Shown here in pieces: positions 35,061 through 45,309 of a DNA stretch of 64,000 nt (within the stretch, counting starts at the first letter, position 1; each line of letters begins with the position of its first letter). The stretch spans positions 180,116,920-180,180,919 of the forward strand of contig JAVMKO010000002.1 in the NCBI GenBank assembly GCA_032164245.1, in the 5' to 3' direction. A program made the position numbers and the translations under genes. This DNA is from Sternotherus odoratus (taxonomy: Eukaryota > Chordata > Testudines > Kinosternidae). The notes beneath the pieces are model-generated. The model did not search any database and was not told where the DNA came from. It saw nothing but the letters and a program-made list of their open reading frames with translations.

Positions 35061-35890
35061 AGTGGGGTACGAATCGGCGATAATAGCCCGCTAGGCCCAG
35101 GAATTGCCACACCTGCCTCTTTGTGGTCGGTGCCTGATATTCCTGGAGTGCTTGGACTTTCCCGATGAGGGGCCGTACCTGTCCCCGGCCCAGGGTATAC
35201 CCCAGGTACCTGGTTTCCTCCCGTCCGATCTGACATTTTTTTGGATTGACTGTAAGTCCGGCTGAACGTAGGTCCCGGAGAACAGCTGCTACTTGGTTGA
35301 GATGTTTCTCCCAGTTGCTGCCATAGATGACTACATCATCCAAGTAGGCCGCTGCGTACTTGGTGTGGGGTTGCAAAATCTGATCCATCAAACGCTGGAA
35401 GGTTGCTGGGGCCCCATGGAGGCCAAACGGCATCCGTGTAAAGTGATAGAGCCCCGAAGGGGTGGCAAACGCCGTCTTCTCCTTGGACCTGGGATCCAAG
35501 GGGATCTGCCAGTACCCCTTTGTGAGGTCCAGTGTGGTGATATAGCAGGCCTCCCCCAGCCAGTCGAGAAGCTCGTCGACGCGAGGCATTGGGTAGGCAT
35601 CAAATTTTGAAACGGCGTTTACCCTCTGGAAGTCAATGCAAAATCACCGGCTGCCATCTGGCTTTGGGACCAGTACGACAGGACTCCGCCACTCGCTCTG
35701 GGAGTGTTCGATCACCCCCAGCTCCAACATTGCCTGGATTTCTTCTTCTACAGCCTCCCTCATTCGCTGAGGCAATGGCCGGGCCACCTCCCGAACCACC
35801 ACCCCGGGTTCGGTCTGGATCACGTGATAGGTAAGAGTGGTTTGTCCAGGCATTGTGGTGAACGTCCGGGGGAAGGCCCTCACTAAGCAG
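35020..35890 (-). pseudogene. Reverse transcriptase domain of the Gmr1-like pol
   Basis: Blocks in order are GVIEHSQSEWRSPVVLVPKP, then DGSR, a TGA stop at 35644-35646, FCIDFQRVN, DLTKGYWQIPL, FGLHGAPATFQRLMD, the catalytic YLDD (35335-35346), LGYTLGRG and FLGLAGYYRRFVPHF. All canonical Ty3/gypsy RT motifs are there. The TGA is most simply a CGA-to-TGA change. The RT is contiguous upstream with the integrase C-terminal module, proving the domain order. Confidence 0.92.
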
Positions 35891-37060
35891 AGAGCCTGTT
35901 CTCGCTGCTCAGCGGTGAGAGTCTCTGCTAACTGGGGCTCACCCTGGTCCGATTCCTCGGGAGGTTGTGGCCGTAGGTCGGGCTCGGGAGAGTACGGGGC
36001 AATTAGTAGGCCCTCTCGCTCCCGCCAGGGCTTTAAGAGATTGACATGGTAGATTTGTTTTTCTTTACGGCGCCCTGGCTGCCAGATTTCGTAGGTGACT
36101 GGTCCTACTTGGCGGAGGACCTCATATGGGCCCTTCCAGCGACCTAAGAGCTTCGATTCCTCGGAGGGAAGCAGTAGGAGTACTCGATCCCCTGGTGCAA
36201 ATGATCGGGCCTGGGCATCCCGATTATAGTACTGCTCCTGGGCCCTTTGGGCTGTGTCTATGTTCTCTCTTGCGAGCTCACCTGCTCGTGCCAGCCACCC
36301 CTGCAGCTGTCAGACATAGTGGAGAAGACCCTGCGTTGCAGACAAGGTCTGTTCCCACGTTTCTCGCAAGAGATCTAGCACCCCGCAGGGACACCGCCCG
36401 TAAAGGAGCTCAAACGGAGAGAACTTTGTGGATGCCTGGGGGACTTCTCCAATTGGCAGTAGAAAAGGGGGGAGGAGGTTGTCCCACTGGCGGAGGTCTT
36501 CGGGGGGGAAACGCCGCAACATTCCCTTCAGGGTTTGATTAAAGCGTTCTACCAACCCATCAGTCTGGAGGTGGTAGACCGAGGTCTGCAGCTTCTTGAT
36601 CCCTAGCAGGGCACACACCTGATGGAACAGCTTAGAGGTGAAGTTGGTCCCTTGATCAGTGAGTAGCGCCCGAGGAAGGCCCACCCGGGTGAAGACTTTC
36701 AGAGTTCGGTAGCAATGGTGCGAGCTGTAATACTCCTCAGGGGGATGGCCTCGGGGAAGCGGGTGGCTGAGTCGATTAGGACAAGGATGTACTGGTGGCC
36801 TGCCTTACTTTTTGGCAGGGGCCCCACCAGGTCCATCGCTACCCGCTCAAATGGTACACCGATGACTGGTAACGGGACTAGGGGGGGCTTCTGGACCCCA
36901 GCGGGTGCCGCATGTTGGCATCCTGGACATGACCTACAGTAGTCCTTCACTTCCCGGTGGCCCCAGGCCAGAAGAACCTGGCCAGGACCCTCGCTGTGGT
37001 TTTCTCTGCCCCTAAGTGGCCTCCAGCTGGGATGTCGTGTGCAAGCTTCAGGACGGCCTG
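35891..37060 (-). pseudogene. Integrase of the Gmr1-like pol, located upstream of RT
   Basis: An HHCC zinc-binding module is formed by LAHDIPAGGH (about 37020-37050) and CRSCPGCQ (about 36910), broken by a 1-nt shift near 36950. The DDE core has MDLVGPLPK (first Asp), LLTDQGTNF (second Asp) and GLVERFNQTLK (Glu), with another shift near 36690. A TGA near 36308 precedes the C-terminal GPY/F-like module (GRWKGPYEVLRQVGPVTYEI), which runs directly into the RT N-terminus. Integrase splices element cDNA into chromosomes; the catalytic triad is intact in sequence but not in one frame. Confidence 0.9.
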
Positions 37061-37804
37061 ACGATGGATTTGAGGAACCACAAGTTGGGTCCGGACCTCT
37101 TGGGTTTGCGGGTCTCGATCAAAGCGGTAGAGGTGATCGTGATTTAGCTCAAACCTAGGCCACTGGGTGGTGCGCTGGACGGCCACCACCTCACCATCTA
37201 CCCGAGCCAGCTGCTCATAGGCAAAGCGGAGCGTAGGGTCTTCCCTTTGGTCTCGGCTAAAGTCCGCCAGGTCCGGGGGAGGCTCTACCAATTCTGGATT
37301 GGGCTGTTCAGGTGTGGGAGCTGGGGCAACCCCACTGCTGGGCCCCGCTTCGGGGTCAGTCACTGCCTCAGGTGGGGTCCCCTCGAATGCCTTTTCCGGG
37401 GGTAGGGATCGGAGCACCTCAATGAAGTCCGGCCAGTCGCGGCCCCGGACAACCGGGTAGGCAAGGGATGATGCCACGGCCACGTTCATTAGCTGGGTTG
37501 TTCCGTTCACTGTGTGCTCCACCTGCACCATGGGGTACGGTTTCACATCCCCATGTATGCACTGAATCCGCACCTCCCCCGTGGTCCACTCAGTGTTCGG
37601 GAGGAGCATTCTGCGGACAAGGGTCTGCGCGCAGCCAGAATCAACTAGACCCACCACAGGGGTCCCGGCGACTTCCATGCGGGCCGTCAGTTTGGCTGCC
37701 GAGGGAGGATGGGCCCGCCGCTCCCCGGCGTAGACCTGGCCGAAGTCACAGTCCATCACTGCACAGTCCCTTTGCAGGTGACCGGGTTCTCCACACCGGA
37801 AGCA
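37061..37804 (-). pseudogene. CCHC knuckle and aspartic protease of the Gmr1-like element
   Basis: CFRCGEPGHLQRDC (37763-37804) is a perfect C-x2-C-x4-H-x4-C zinc knuckle. In the same frame follow KLTARMEVAGTPVVGLVDSG, whose DSG (about 37640) is the retropepsin active site, and a Pro/Glu-rich linker to the integrase zinc module. This frame is open from before the protease to 36947. Confidence 0.88.
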
Positions 37805-38747
37805 AGGTCCTACTTCCGGGCGCCCCAGCGGTGCAGGTATGTCAATTGGGCCCCGGGGTTGGCTGGGACCTGGGGGCCGGGTCAGGCACCCGGAGGCGGG
37901 GCGTCGTGGGGGCTCCTGGTGCCTGGGGGAGTCAGTCCGGCGGCCATCTGGTCAGCGGGTACGGGGTGGTACATCGGCCTTGGACGGTGTCCCCCTCTCA
38001 AGCCTCTGTGGGCTAGGGCTGGAGCTCGGCGGACGGGCAGCCAGTCCAATTGGGGCCTCTGCCTCTAGAAAATTTTCCATAAGGGTGACGGCGGCATTCA
38101 GTGTCTGTGGTCGATGCCGCAATACCCACGCCCTCCCCTGGGATGGGAGGATATGTATAAACTGTTCAAGGATAACTTGTTCAGTCACCTCGGCGGCTGT
38201 CCGACGTTCTGGCTGGAGCAATCGGCAACTGATATCCTTCAATTCTTGGGCCACGGTCCGTGGTCAGGCGCCCGGTGGGTATGCCTTTCTGCGAAATCGT
38301 CGCCGAAATGTCTCCGGGGTGATGTCGAAGGCATCCAGGATCGCGGCCTTTACTCGAGCATTTACTCATCATCCGGGAGCCCCCAATAAGCCTTCTGAGC
38401 GGGCCCCGTCAGATAGGGGGCGAGGAGGGTCGCCCATTGGTCAGGCACCCAGCCAGCCACCGAAGCAACCCGCTCAAAGGTCACAAGATACACTTCCAGG
38501 TCGTCATCAGGCCCCATCTTGGCCAGTCGGATCGGAGGGGTCGGGGCGGTCACCCCCACTGGTTGAGCACCCACTGAGGTGGGCAGAGGGCTGCAAGTTG
38601 CTGGAAGCACTGGGTTTGTTGTTCGCGGTGCTGGACCCCCAAGGTTTAGAGCAACTGCTGCTGTTGGGTGCTCAGCTGCTGGACGAGTTGTTGCTGCTGC
38701 TGCTGCTGGCTGTCGGCCAGGAACTTAATAAGCCTCTCCATATCCAT
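37805..38747 (-). pseudogene. Gag with SCAN-like capsid segment
   Basis: ATG at 38747 opens [16 protein letters not shown], a Gln-rich N-terminus that meets TAA at 38646-38648. The next open block has [20 protein letters not shown] and [17 protein letters not shown]. After a frameshift near 38362 and a TGA near 38268 the block [37 protein letters not shown] and EAVTLMEN-like [13 protein letters not shown] follows. The last part is strikingly like the vertebrate SCAN domain, which is held to derive from a Gmr1-like Gag. Gag forms the particle core. Confidence 0.85.
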
Positions 38748-38831
38748 TTTTGGATTAAGGGAGCTTCACCAGCCTTCTTGCGTTAATCCCTTACTGCAGG
38801 GATAGGGATCGTGCCTGCATTCTCCACCAAT
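38748..38831 (-). promoter_or_regulatory. Leader and candidate primer-binding site
   Basis: On minus, two bases after the 5' LTR the sequence reads TGGTGGAGAATGCAGGCACG, in the right position for a tRNA primer-binding site (TGG complements the CCA tail). I could not match it to a particular tRNA. Confidence 0.5.
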
Positions 38832-39750
38832 TGTATGCGGGTCCGTGGGTCCCCCGAGCCCTGGGAGTGGGAGGGGAGCTATGGCCTTACTGCCAGGCCT
38901 TGGCCACACCTCCCCAGCACAGGGGAATTTAAGAGTGGGAAGCAGGCCAGTAAGCGTCCACAGCGGGCCCCTGAGGCGGGGGAGTGCCGGCAAGAGTCCA
39001 CGGCGGGCCCCTTGGGCAGGGGCGTGCTGGCAAGAGTCCACGGCAGACCACTCAGGCAGGGGAGCACCGGCAAGAGTCCACGGCGGGTCCCTCAGGCAGG
39101 GGAGCGCCGACAAGAGTCTACGGCGGGCCCCTCAGGCAGGGGAGTGCCGGCAAGAGTCCACGGCGGGCCCCTCAGGCCGGGGTGTGCCGTCAAGAGTCCA
39201 AGGCAGGCCCCTCAGGCAGGGGAGCGCCGTCAAGAGTCTGGGGGTGTACCTCGCAGGCAAGGGGGCACCAGCAGGACTCAGGGTCATCTGCCGTGGGGAG
39301 CTCTGGATCCCCTTCAGCGCCCGCCTCTGTCAGCCACCGGGTGCTGCTGGGCTCTGGCGGTCCCCCAGGGTACTTGGCTCCTGGCAGATGTAGTTCTCCC
39401 TCAGCTTGGGCCTCTGGCAGGCATGGGTCCCCGCTGAGTTCCGGCAGTCCCTCGGGGTACTCCGCAGCCGGCAGGTCGGGAAACCCCAGTCCTTCCTGTA
39501 GAGGAGGGTGTCTTGAGTCCAGGGCCTTCTCTGGCTCGGCAGCAAGGGGTGGAGGGAGCAGCCTCCGGCCTGCCTCTGTCTCCCTCCCTTGTGCTGCCCT
39601 GACTGAGCTATGAGCCCCGCCCTTTGTACTTCCTGTCCCACCCCTCCCCTTCCTGGGGGTGGAGCCACCTTGCTCTGGTCCCACCCACTCAGGCGGAGGG
39701 AGTGATTCTTTCCCTTCTGGCTCGGAGGGAGGCCACCCAGGCCCCCTACA
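38832..39750 (-). repeat. 5' LTR of the Gmr1-like element
   Basis: 919 bp, TGTATGCGGG...CCCCCTACA. It differs from the other LTR mainly by having seven 40-bp units (38958-39237) instead of two and lacking a 17-bp segment; 5 x 40 minus 15 net equals the observed 185-bp length difference. Confidence 0.92.
38958..39237. repeat. Seven-unit 40-bp minisatellite in the LTR
   Basis: Units like CCACGGCGGGCCCCTCAGGC followed by AGGGGAGCGCCGGCAAGAGT, seven in exact 40-bp register. Frames across this tract on plus give repetitive ORFs that are not genes. Confidence 0.93.
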
Positions 39751-40007
39751 CGGACAGACCAGCAGGAGGTGCCGCAGGGTGACAATAAACTCTTTATTTT
39801 TTCAGGGTGAGGGGATGGGGGAGACAGGAAAATCCCAGATGACGGCCCACTAGCACAGAGGAGACGCTGCAGGGACTAACTGGAGTGAATCTTTTTTTTT
39901 TGCCCTCCAGACAACAAACAGGAATACTAATAGCAGCATCCTTGGTGAGCATAGTCACCCACACAAAAAACTACAGCACTCTGTACACATACATAAGAGC
40001 CCTCCAC
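39751..40007. repeat. Right part of the older host repeat plus flank
   Basis: Continues from the duplicated CGGAC with AGACCAGCAGGAGGTGCCGC and GGTGACAATAAACTC, an LTR-like end, then AT-richer DNA up to the CR1 break. Confidence 0.4.
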
Positions 40008-42148
40008 ACATAAGATATTCTCCATTTTATACTTTATCTCTTTTTAAATTATTCGTAACATCCTGTTTGCTTTTTTGACTGTCTCTGCACACCTCGCGGA
40101 TGTCTTCAGAGAACTATCCACAATGACTCCAAGATCTCTTTCTGATTAGTTGTAACTAGATTAGCCCCCATCGTATTGTATGTATAATTGGGATTATTTT
40201 TTCAAATGTGCATTACTTTACATTTATCCACATTAAATTTCATTTGCCATTTCGTTGCCCAATCACGTAGTTTTGTGAGATCTTTTTGAAGTTCTTCACA
40301 GTCTGCTTTGGTCTTAACGATCTTGAGCAGTTTAGTATCATCTGCAAACTTTGCCACCTTACCGTTTACCCCTTTCTCCAGATCATTTATGAATAAGTTC
40401 AATAGGATTGGTCCTACGACTGACCCTTGGGGAACACCACTAGGACCGCTCTCCATTCTGAAAATTTACCATTTACTCCTAACTTTTGTTCCTTGTCTTT
40501 TAACCAGTTCTCAATCCATGAAAGAATCTTCCCTTTTATCCCATGACAACTTAGTTTACATAAGAGCCTTTGGTGAGGGACCTTGTGAAAGGCTTTCTGT
40601 AAATCTAAGCACACCATGTCCACTGGATCCCCCTTGTCCACATATTTGTTGACCTCTTCAAAGAACTCTAATAGATTAGGTAACAAAGAGTCCTGTGGCA
40701 CCTTAAAGACTAACTATAAAGTTTTGAAGCATAAGCTTTCGTGGGCTAATACCCACTTCATCGGATGCAAGCTTGCATCCGATGAAGTGGGTATTAGCCC
40801 ACGAAAGCTTATGCTTCAAAACTTTATAGTTAGTCTTTAAGGGCTTGCATCCGATGAAGTGGGTATTAGCCCACGAAAGCTTATGCTTCAAAACTTTATA
40901 GTTAGTCTTTATGGTGCCACAGGACTCTTTGTTACCTCTGCTATTCCAGACTAACACGGCTACCTCTCTGATTCTAATAGATTAGTATGACATGATTTCC
41001 CTTTACAGAAACCATGTTAACTTTTGCTCAACAATGTATGTTCTTCTATGTGCCTGACAATTTCATTCTTTACTATTGTTTCAACTAATTTGTCCAGTAC
41101 TGACGTTAGACTTACTGGTCTGTAATTGCCAGGATCACCTCTAGAGCCCTTTTTAAATATTGGTGTTACATTAGCTATATTCTAGTCATTGGGTACAGAA
41201 ACCAATTTAAAGGACAGGTTACAAACCATAGTTAATAGTTCTGCAATCTCACACTGGAGTTCTTTCAGAACTCTTGGGTGAATGCTGTCTGGTCCCAGTG
41301 ATTTGTTACTATTAAGTTTATCAGTTAATTCCAAAACCTCCGCTAGTGACACTTCAATCTGTGACAATTCCTCAGATTTGTCACCTACAAAGGACGGCTC
41401 AGGTTTGGGAATCTCCCTCACATCCTCAGCCATGAAGACTGAAGCAAAGAATTAATTTAGTTTCTCAACAATGACTTTATTGTCTTTAAGTGCTCCTTTT
41501 GTATCTCAAGCATGCAGGGTCCCCACTGGCTGTTTAGCAGGCTTCCTTCTTCTGATGTACTTAAAAAACATGTTGTTACTCCTTTTTGAGTTTTTGGCTA
41601 GCTGTTCTTCAAACTCCCTTTTGGCTTCTTTATTACATTTTTTGCACTTAATTTGGCAGTGTTTATGCTCCTTTCTATTTACCTCACTAGGATTTGACTT
41701 CCACTTTTTAAAATATGCCTTTTTTATCTTTCACTGCTTTTTTTATATGGTTGTCAAGCCATGGTGGCTCTTTTTTAGTTTTGTGTAACTGTGTTTTTGT
41801 AATTTGTGGTATTTAATTTGGGCCTCTATTATGGTGTCTTTGAAAAGTGTCCATGCAGCTTGCAGGGATTTCACTCTAGTCCATGGATCTTTTAATTTCT
41901 GTTTAACTAGCCTCCTCGTGTTTGCATAGTTCCCCTTTCTGAAATTAAATGCCACAGTGTTGGGCTTCTGAAGTGTTCTTCCCACCACAGGAATGCTAAA
42001 TGTTTTTATATTATGGTCAATATTTCTAAGCGGTCCTGTTATAGTTACCTCTTGGACCAGATCCTGCGCTCCACTCAGGATTAATCAATAATTGCCTCTC
42101 CCTTTGTGGGTTCTTGTACCAGCTTCTCCAAGAAGCAGTCATTTAAAG
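40008..42148 (-). mobile_element. CR1 LINE internal fragment, antisense
   Basis: On minus the segment runs from the end of the endonuclease (TGACTGCTTCTTGGAG, 42120s) through RT (GPDSIHPRVLKELQCE near 41270; FADDTKLLKI near 40340) to the post-RT region, stopping at GAGAATATCTTA where the 12650 region of the other copy continues. Both ends are therefore truncated. Frames are interrupted repeatedly. It is more diverged from 8769-13340 than the fragment at 43040 is. Confidence 0.88.
40680..40972 (-). mobile_element. Foldback SINE-like repeat, copy C, nested in CR1
   Basis: Left arm from GTAACAAAGAGTCCTGTGGC, an inverted arm with GATGAAGTGGGTATTAGCCC, a further direct repeat of about 70 bp of that arm, then the head (minus: GGTAGCCGTGTTAGTCTGG). 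Exact 13-bp duplications TCTAATAGATTAG lie at 40667-40679 and 40973-40985, inside CR1 RT sequence that is continuous if the insert is removed. Confidence 0.88.
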
Positions 42149-42320
42149 CAGAGGTTCTCAAAGCCAGTCCGCCACTTGTTCGGGGAAAGCCCCTGGCGGT
42201 CCGGGGCGGTTTGTTTACCTGCCGTGTCCGCAGGTTCGGCCAATTGCGGCTCCCACTGACCGCAGTTCACCACGCCAGGCCAATGGGAGCTGGGGGAAGC
42301 GGCATGGACAGAGGGATGTG
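42149..42320. mobile_element. Truncated hAT-like MITE
   Basis: CAGAGGTTCTCAAAGCCAGT followed by a GC-rich body (GGCGGTCCGGGGCGG, CACTGACCGC) typical of reptile hAT MITEs with GGTTCTCAAA ends. The matching right terminus is absent. Confidence 0.5.
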
Positions 42321-42855
42321 CTGGGATTACTCACCACATCTTCCTCTGCTAGTACCATCACCTCAGAAATAAACACAGATTCAACCAAGTCCAGTTTCAG
42401 TATTACATCTTATAACATTTTTAATAATGCTTCATGATTATCTAGCTCCTGCTTAGATTGTCCATATCAATTCTTCCTTGCACTTCTACTCATTTGCCTA
42501 TGCTAAGGAGGGTTAGCAAAGCACTTTCTTCATATTAGTTAACCTATGCCCAAGTCAGCATTACTTGATGCATTCTCCACATCTAAATGAATTGAAAATG
42601 GATTTAACCTCTTGGTTGCCATTACACTGGAAGTGCCTTGGCCCAAAGATGAAAAGCAAACCAGCCTACTCTAGTACAGTCCCACATCTCTTCTACCTGG
42701 TTCTGTGTATAGAGATAAAGGTGTTTATACTCACATTGATTTTCTGGCTCAGTAGAATTCCCTAAAATAGTGGAAATCCAATCTTACATCTTGCTATTGC
42801 AACTGATCTGTTTATTTAACAGTTTCATATGACTGGTCAAATTCTGCTCTGAGTT
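42321..42855. other. No gene seen
   Basis: AT-rich intergenic DNA. Confidence 0.4.
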
Positions 42856-43036
42856 CATAGAATATCAGGGATGGAAGGGACCTCAGAAGATCATGTAGTC
42901 TAACCCCCTGCTCAAAGCAGGACCAATCCCCAATTAAATCATCCCACATATTCCCCCCCCCATCCCTAAGTGGCCCCCTCAAGGGCTTACCTCATAACCC
43001 TGGGTTTAGGGGGCCAGTGCTCAAACCACTGAACTA
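42856..43036 (-). mobile_element. tRNA-derived SINE (tortoise/Cry type), second copy
   Basis: On minus: GATAGTTCAGTGGTTTGAGC (box A region), CCCAGGGTTATGAGG, CTTGAGGGGGCC, then a body and a tail with GACTACATGATCTTCTGAGG TCCCTTCCA. Same family as 26586-26760 but a different tail subtype, closer to the CR1 3' end at 63930-64000. Confidence 0.85.
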
Positions 43037-43877
43037 TCAGTATGTGGATAAATGTAAAGTAATGCACATTGGAAAACATAACCCCAACTATACATACAAT
43101 ATGATGGGGGCTAATTTAGCTACAACCAATCAGGAAAAAGACCTGGGAGTCCTTGTGGATAGTTCTCTGAAGGCATCCACGCAGTGTGCAGCGGCAGTCA
43201 AAAAAGCAAACAGGATGTTAGGAATCATTAAAAAAGGGATAGAGAATAAGTCGGAGAATATCTTATTGCCCTTATACAAATCCATGGTGCGCCCACATCT
43301 TGAATACTGCGTACAAATGTGGTCTCCTCATCTCAAAAAGGATATACTGGCACTAGAAAAGGTTCAGAGAAGGGCAACTAAAATGATTAGGGGTTTGGAA
43401 CGGGTCCCATATGAAGAGAGATTAAAGAGGCTAGGACTTTTTAGCTTGGAAAAGAGGAGACTAAGGGGGGATATGATAGAGGTATATAAAATTATGAGTG
43501 GTGTGGAGGAAGTAAATAAGGAAAAGTTATTTACTTGTTCCCAAAATAGAAGAACTAGGGGCCACTCAATGAAATTGGCGTGCAGCAGGTTTAAAACAAA
43601 TAAAAGGAAGTTCTTCTTCACACAGCGCACAGTCAACCTGTGGAACTCCTTACCTGAGGAGGCTGTGAAGGCTAGGACTATAACAGGGTTTAAAAGAGAG
43701 CTGGATAAATTCATGGAGGCTAAGTCCATAAATGGCTATTTGCCGGGATGGGTAATGAATGGTGTCCCTAGCCTCTGTCTGTCAGAGGGGGGTGATGGAT
43801 GGCAGGAGAGAGATTGCTCGATCATACCTGTTAGGTTCACTCATTCCGGGGCACCTGGCATTGGCCACTGTCGGTAG
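43017..43877 (+). pseudogene. CR1 ORF2 C-terminal fragment
   Basis: An open frame of 286 codons: the ORF2 post-RT C-terminal domain (KCKVMHIGKHNPNYTYN to KFMEAKSINGY) followed by read-through, because the TAG stop present in the copy at 13133-13135 is TTG here. The first few residues come from the flanking SINE. No RT catalytic residues are included, so it is not functional. Confidence 0.85.
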
Positions 43878-43960
43878 ACAGGATGCTGGGCTAGATGGAC
43901 CTTTGGTCTGACCCAGTATGGCCGTTCTTATGTTCTTATGTTATGTTCTTATGTGTGTAG
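43040..43960 (+). mobile_element. Young CR1 LINE 3' fragment
   Basis: 5'-truncated CR1 that begins in ORF2 at GTGGATAAATGTAAAGTAAT and ends with the 3' UTR and TTCTTATG units. It matches 12466-13340 with only a handful of differences visible by eye. It keeps the 17 bp lost from the other copy. Confidence 0.92.
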
Positions 43961-44391
43961 CCCCACTGATGTCAGTAAGGATGTGCATGTTTCGGTGAAC
44001 ATTGACAATGCACTTGTTCTTCCTGCAAAATATACATAAACAAGGTTAAATCCACTAGTGCAATTTTAACTGATTGATTGAAGACTCAAGTCAATGTGAC
44101 TACTCAAACAGGAAGATATTGCTCAGTGTGAGTAAGGATGGCAGAATATGACTTTTAGTTCATTTACACAAATTTGCCTTAGCAGGTTTAAGTACCAAGT
44201 AATTAGTAATCTTAGTTTATTAATAAAAGAACCATTAGTACTTTTAGCGCAATTGCCAAGTCTATTTATTTGAATACTTGCACCACAGTTTAAATTCTAT
44301 ATCCACCATTATTTTCAGTCCTTCTGACTGATCTTTTGCAATCTACCTCCTATCATATATACCCGTTATTTGATTATAGTCTTAGTCCAAA
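43961..44391. other. No gene seen
   Basis: AT-rich intergenic DNA. Confidence 0.4.
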
Positions 44392-44689
44392 TCCTCAAAG
44401 GTGTCTAACTCCCATCGATTTCAGCCTGAGATAAGCATCTAAATCTGGACCTTCATGCTACTTCTCTTTGCTCATTTAAATCTAATTCACACAGTCTTGA
44501 GCACTGGCTTTGTTAAAATTAGTTGTAATTCATTCTACCAGCAATATGAGAGGTCATCATTTATATCATTAGCTTTTGTTTTCCAGAAACCATGAGTCAC
44601 ATCATGCTCACTTCACTCATTAGCAATTGCATTACTGTTTTTTAAACTATCTGAAAGTCCATTCAGGCTTGTTGGAGATGAGCCAGGTT

Positions 44690-44825
44690 TACATTTAAAA
44701 TTTAGATTGACCTATTTATGTTGCTCAGGGATGTGAAACATTTCATGCCCTGAGCACTGAAGTTAGGTTGATCTGATTCCCGCTGTAAACATGGCTAGGT
44801 TGACAAAAGAATTCTTCCATCACAG
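44690..44825. mobile_element. Possible hAT-like MITE remnant
   Basis: TTTAGATTGACCTATTTATG...CCGCTGTAAACATGGCTAGG with the GTGAAACATTTCATGCCCTGAG-type centre seen in reptile MITEs. Termini only partly paired. Confidence 0.35.
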
Positions 44826-45309
44826 CTCCTTAAGCTTTGTTTTGATAAGTAGATTGTTTTTCCTTGTGCAGTGAAAACCCTTCCACAATTGGATGAATCA
44901 AGAAGGTAAAAGCAAATATTTGAAGCTAAGAAAAAGAGGAACTAAAACAGAGATTACAAAAGGGTCTGCAGAAGCCTGTTCCACAGGGCTCTTTCCCACT
45001 TCACCACATTCCCACTTCACTCTGCTCCACAGTCAGAATCTAAACTGTGGCATTACATGACCTTCCTCTTTTTTCTTCCCATTTTGAGCACTGATTACAC
45101 TTTACAATTTGCTTCACAGTGAGTAAATATGTAAAAGGTGTGAACTTGGCCAAATACCAACACACAGGCCAATTTCTGCTTTTGGTTACACTGCTGTAGA
45201 TCAAAGGTAAATAAGTCAGTGGAGTTATTCTGGATATATACCAGTATAAAAGAGCAAACTCTCTTCTCCAATGCAATGCTCAAAGACTTCAGTGATGTGC
45301 ACTAGGACT

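Larger units (their letters stand above)
33757..39750 (-). mobile_element. Gmr1-like Ty3/gypsy LTR retrotransposon
   Basis: About 6.0 kb in minus orientation with TG...CA LTRs (33757-34490 and 38832-39750) and an exact 5-bp duplication CGGAC (33752-33756 and 39751-39755). Internal domains in transcription order are Gag with a SCAN-like segment, CCHC knuckle, aspartic protease, integrase, reverse transcriptase, RNase H. Integrase before RT is the Ty1/copia-like order known within Ty3/gypsy only from the Gmr1-like group. Every domain is recognisable but several frameshifts and stops make this copy non-autonomous. Confidence 0.93.

Noticed and set aside
38809..38829. Assignment of the primer-binding site to a named tRNA
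   Set aside because: Only the TGG start and position fit; I could not match the following bases to a tRNA 3' end with confidence.
38958..39237. Regular 40-bp units as a CRISPR array
   Set aside because: No spacers between units, eukaryotic context, located inside an LTR.
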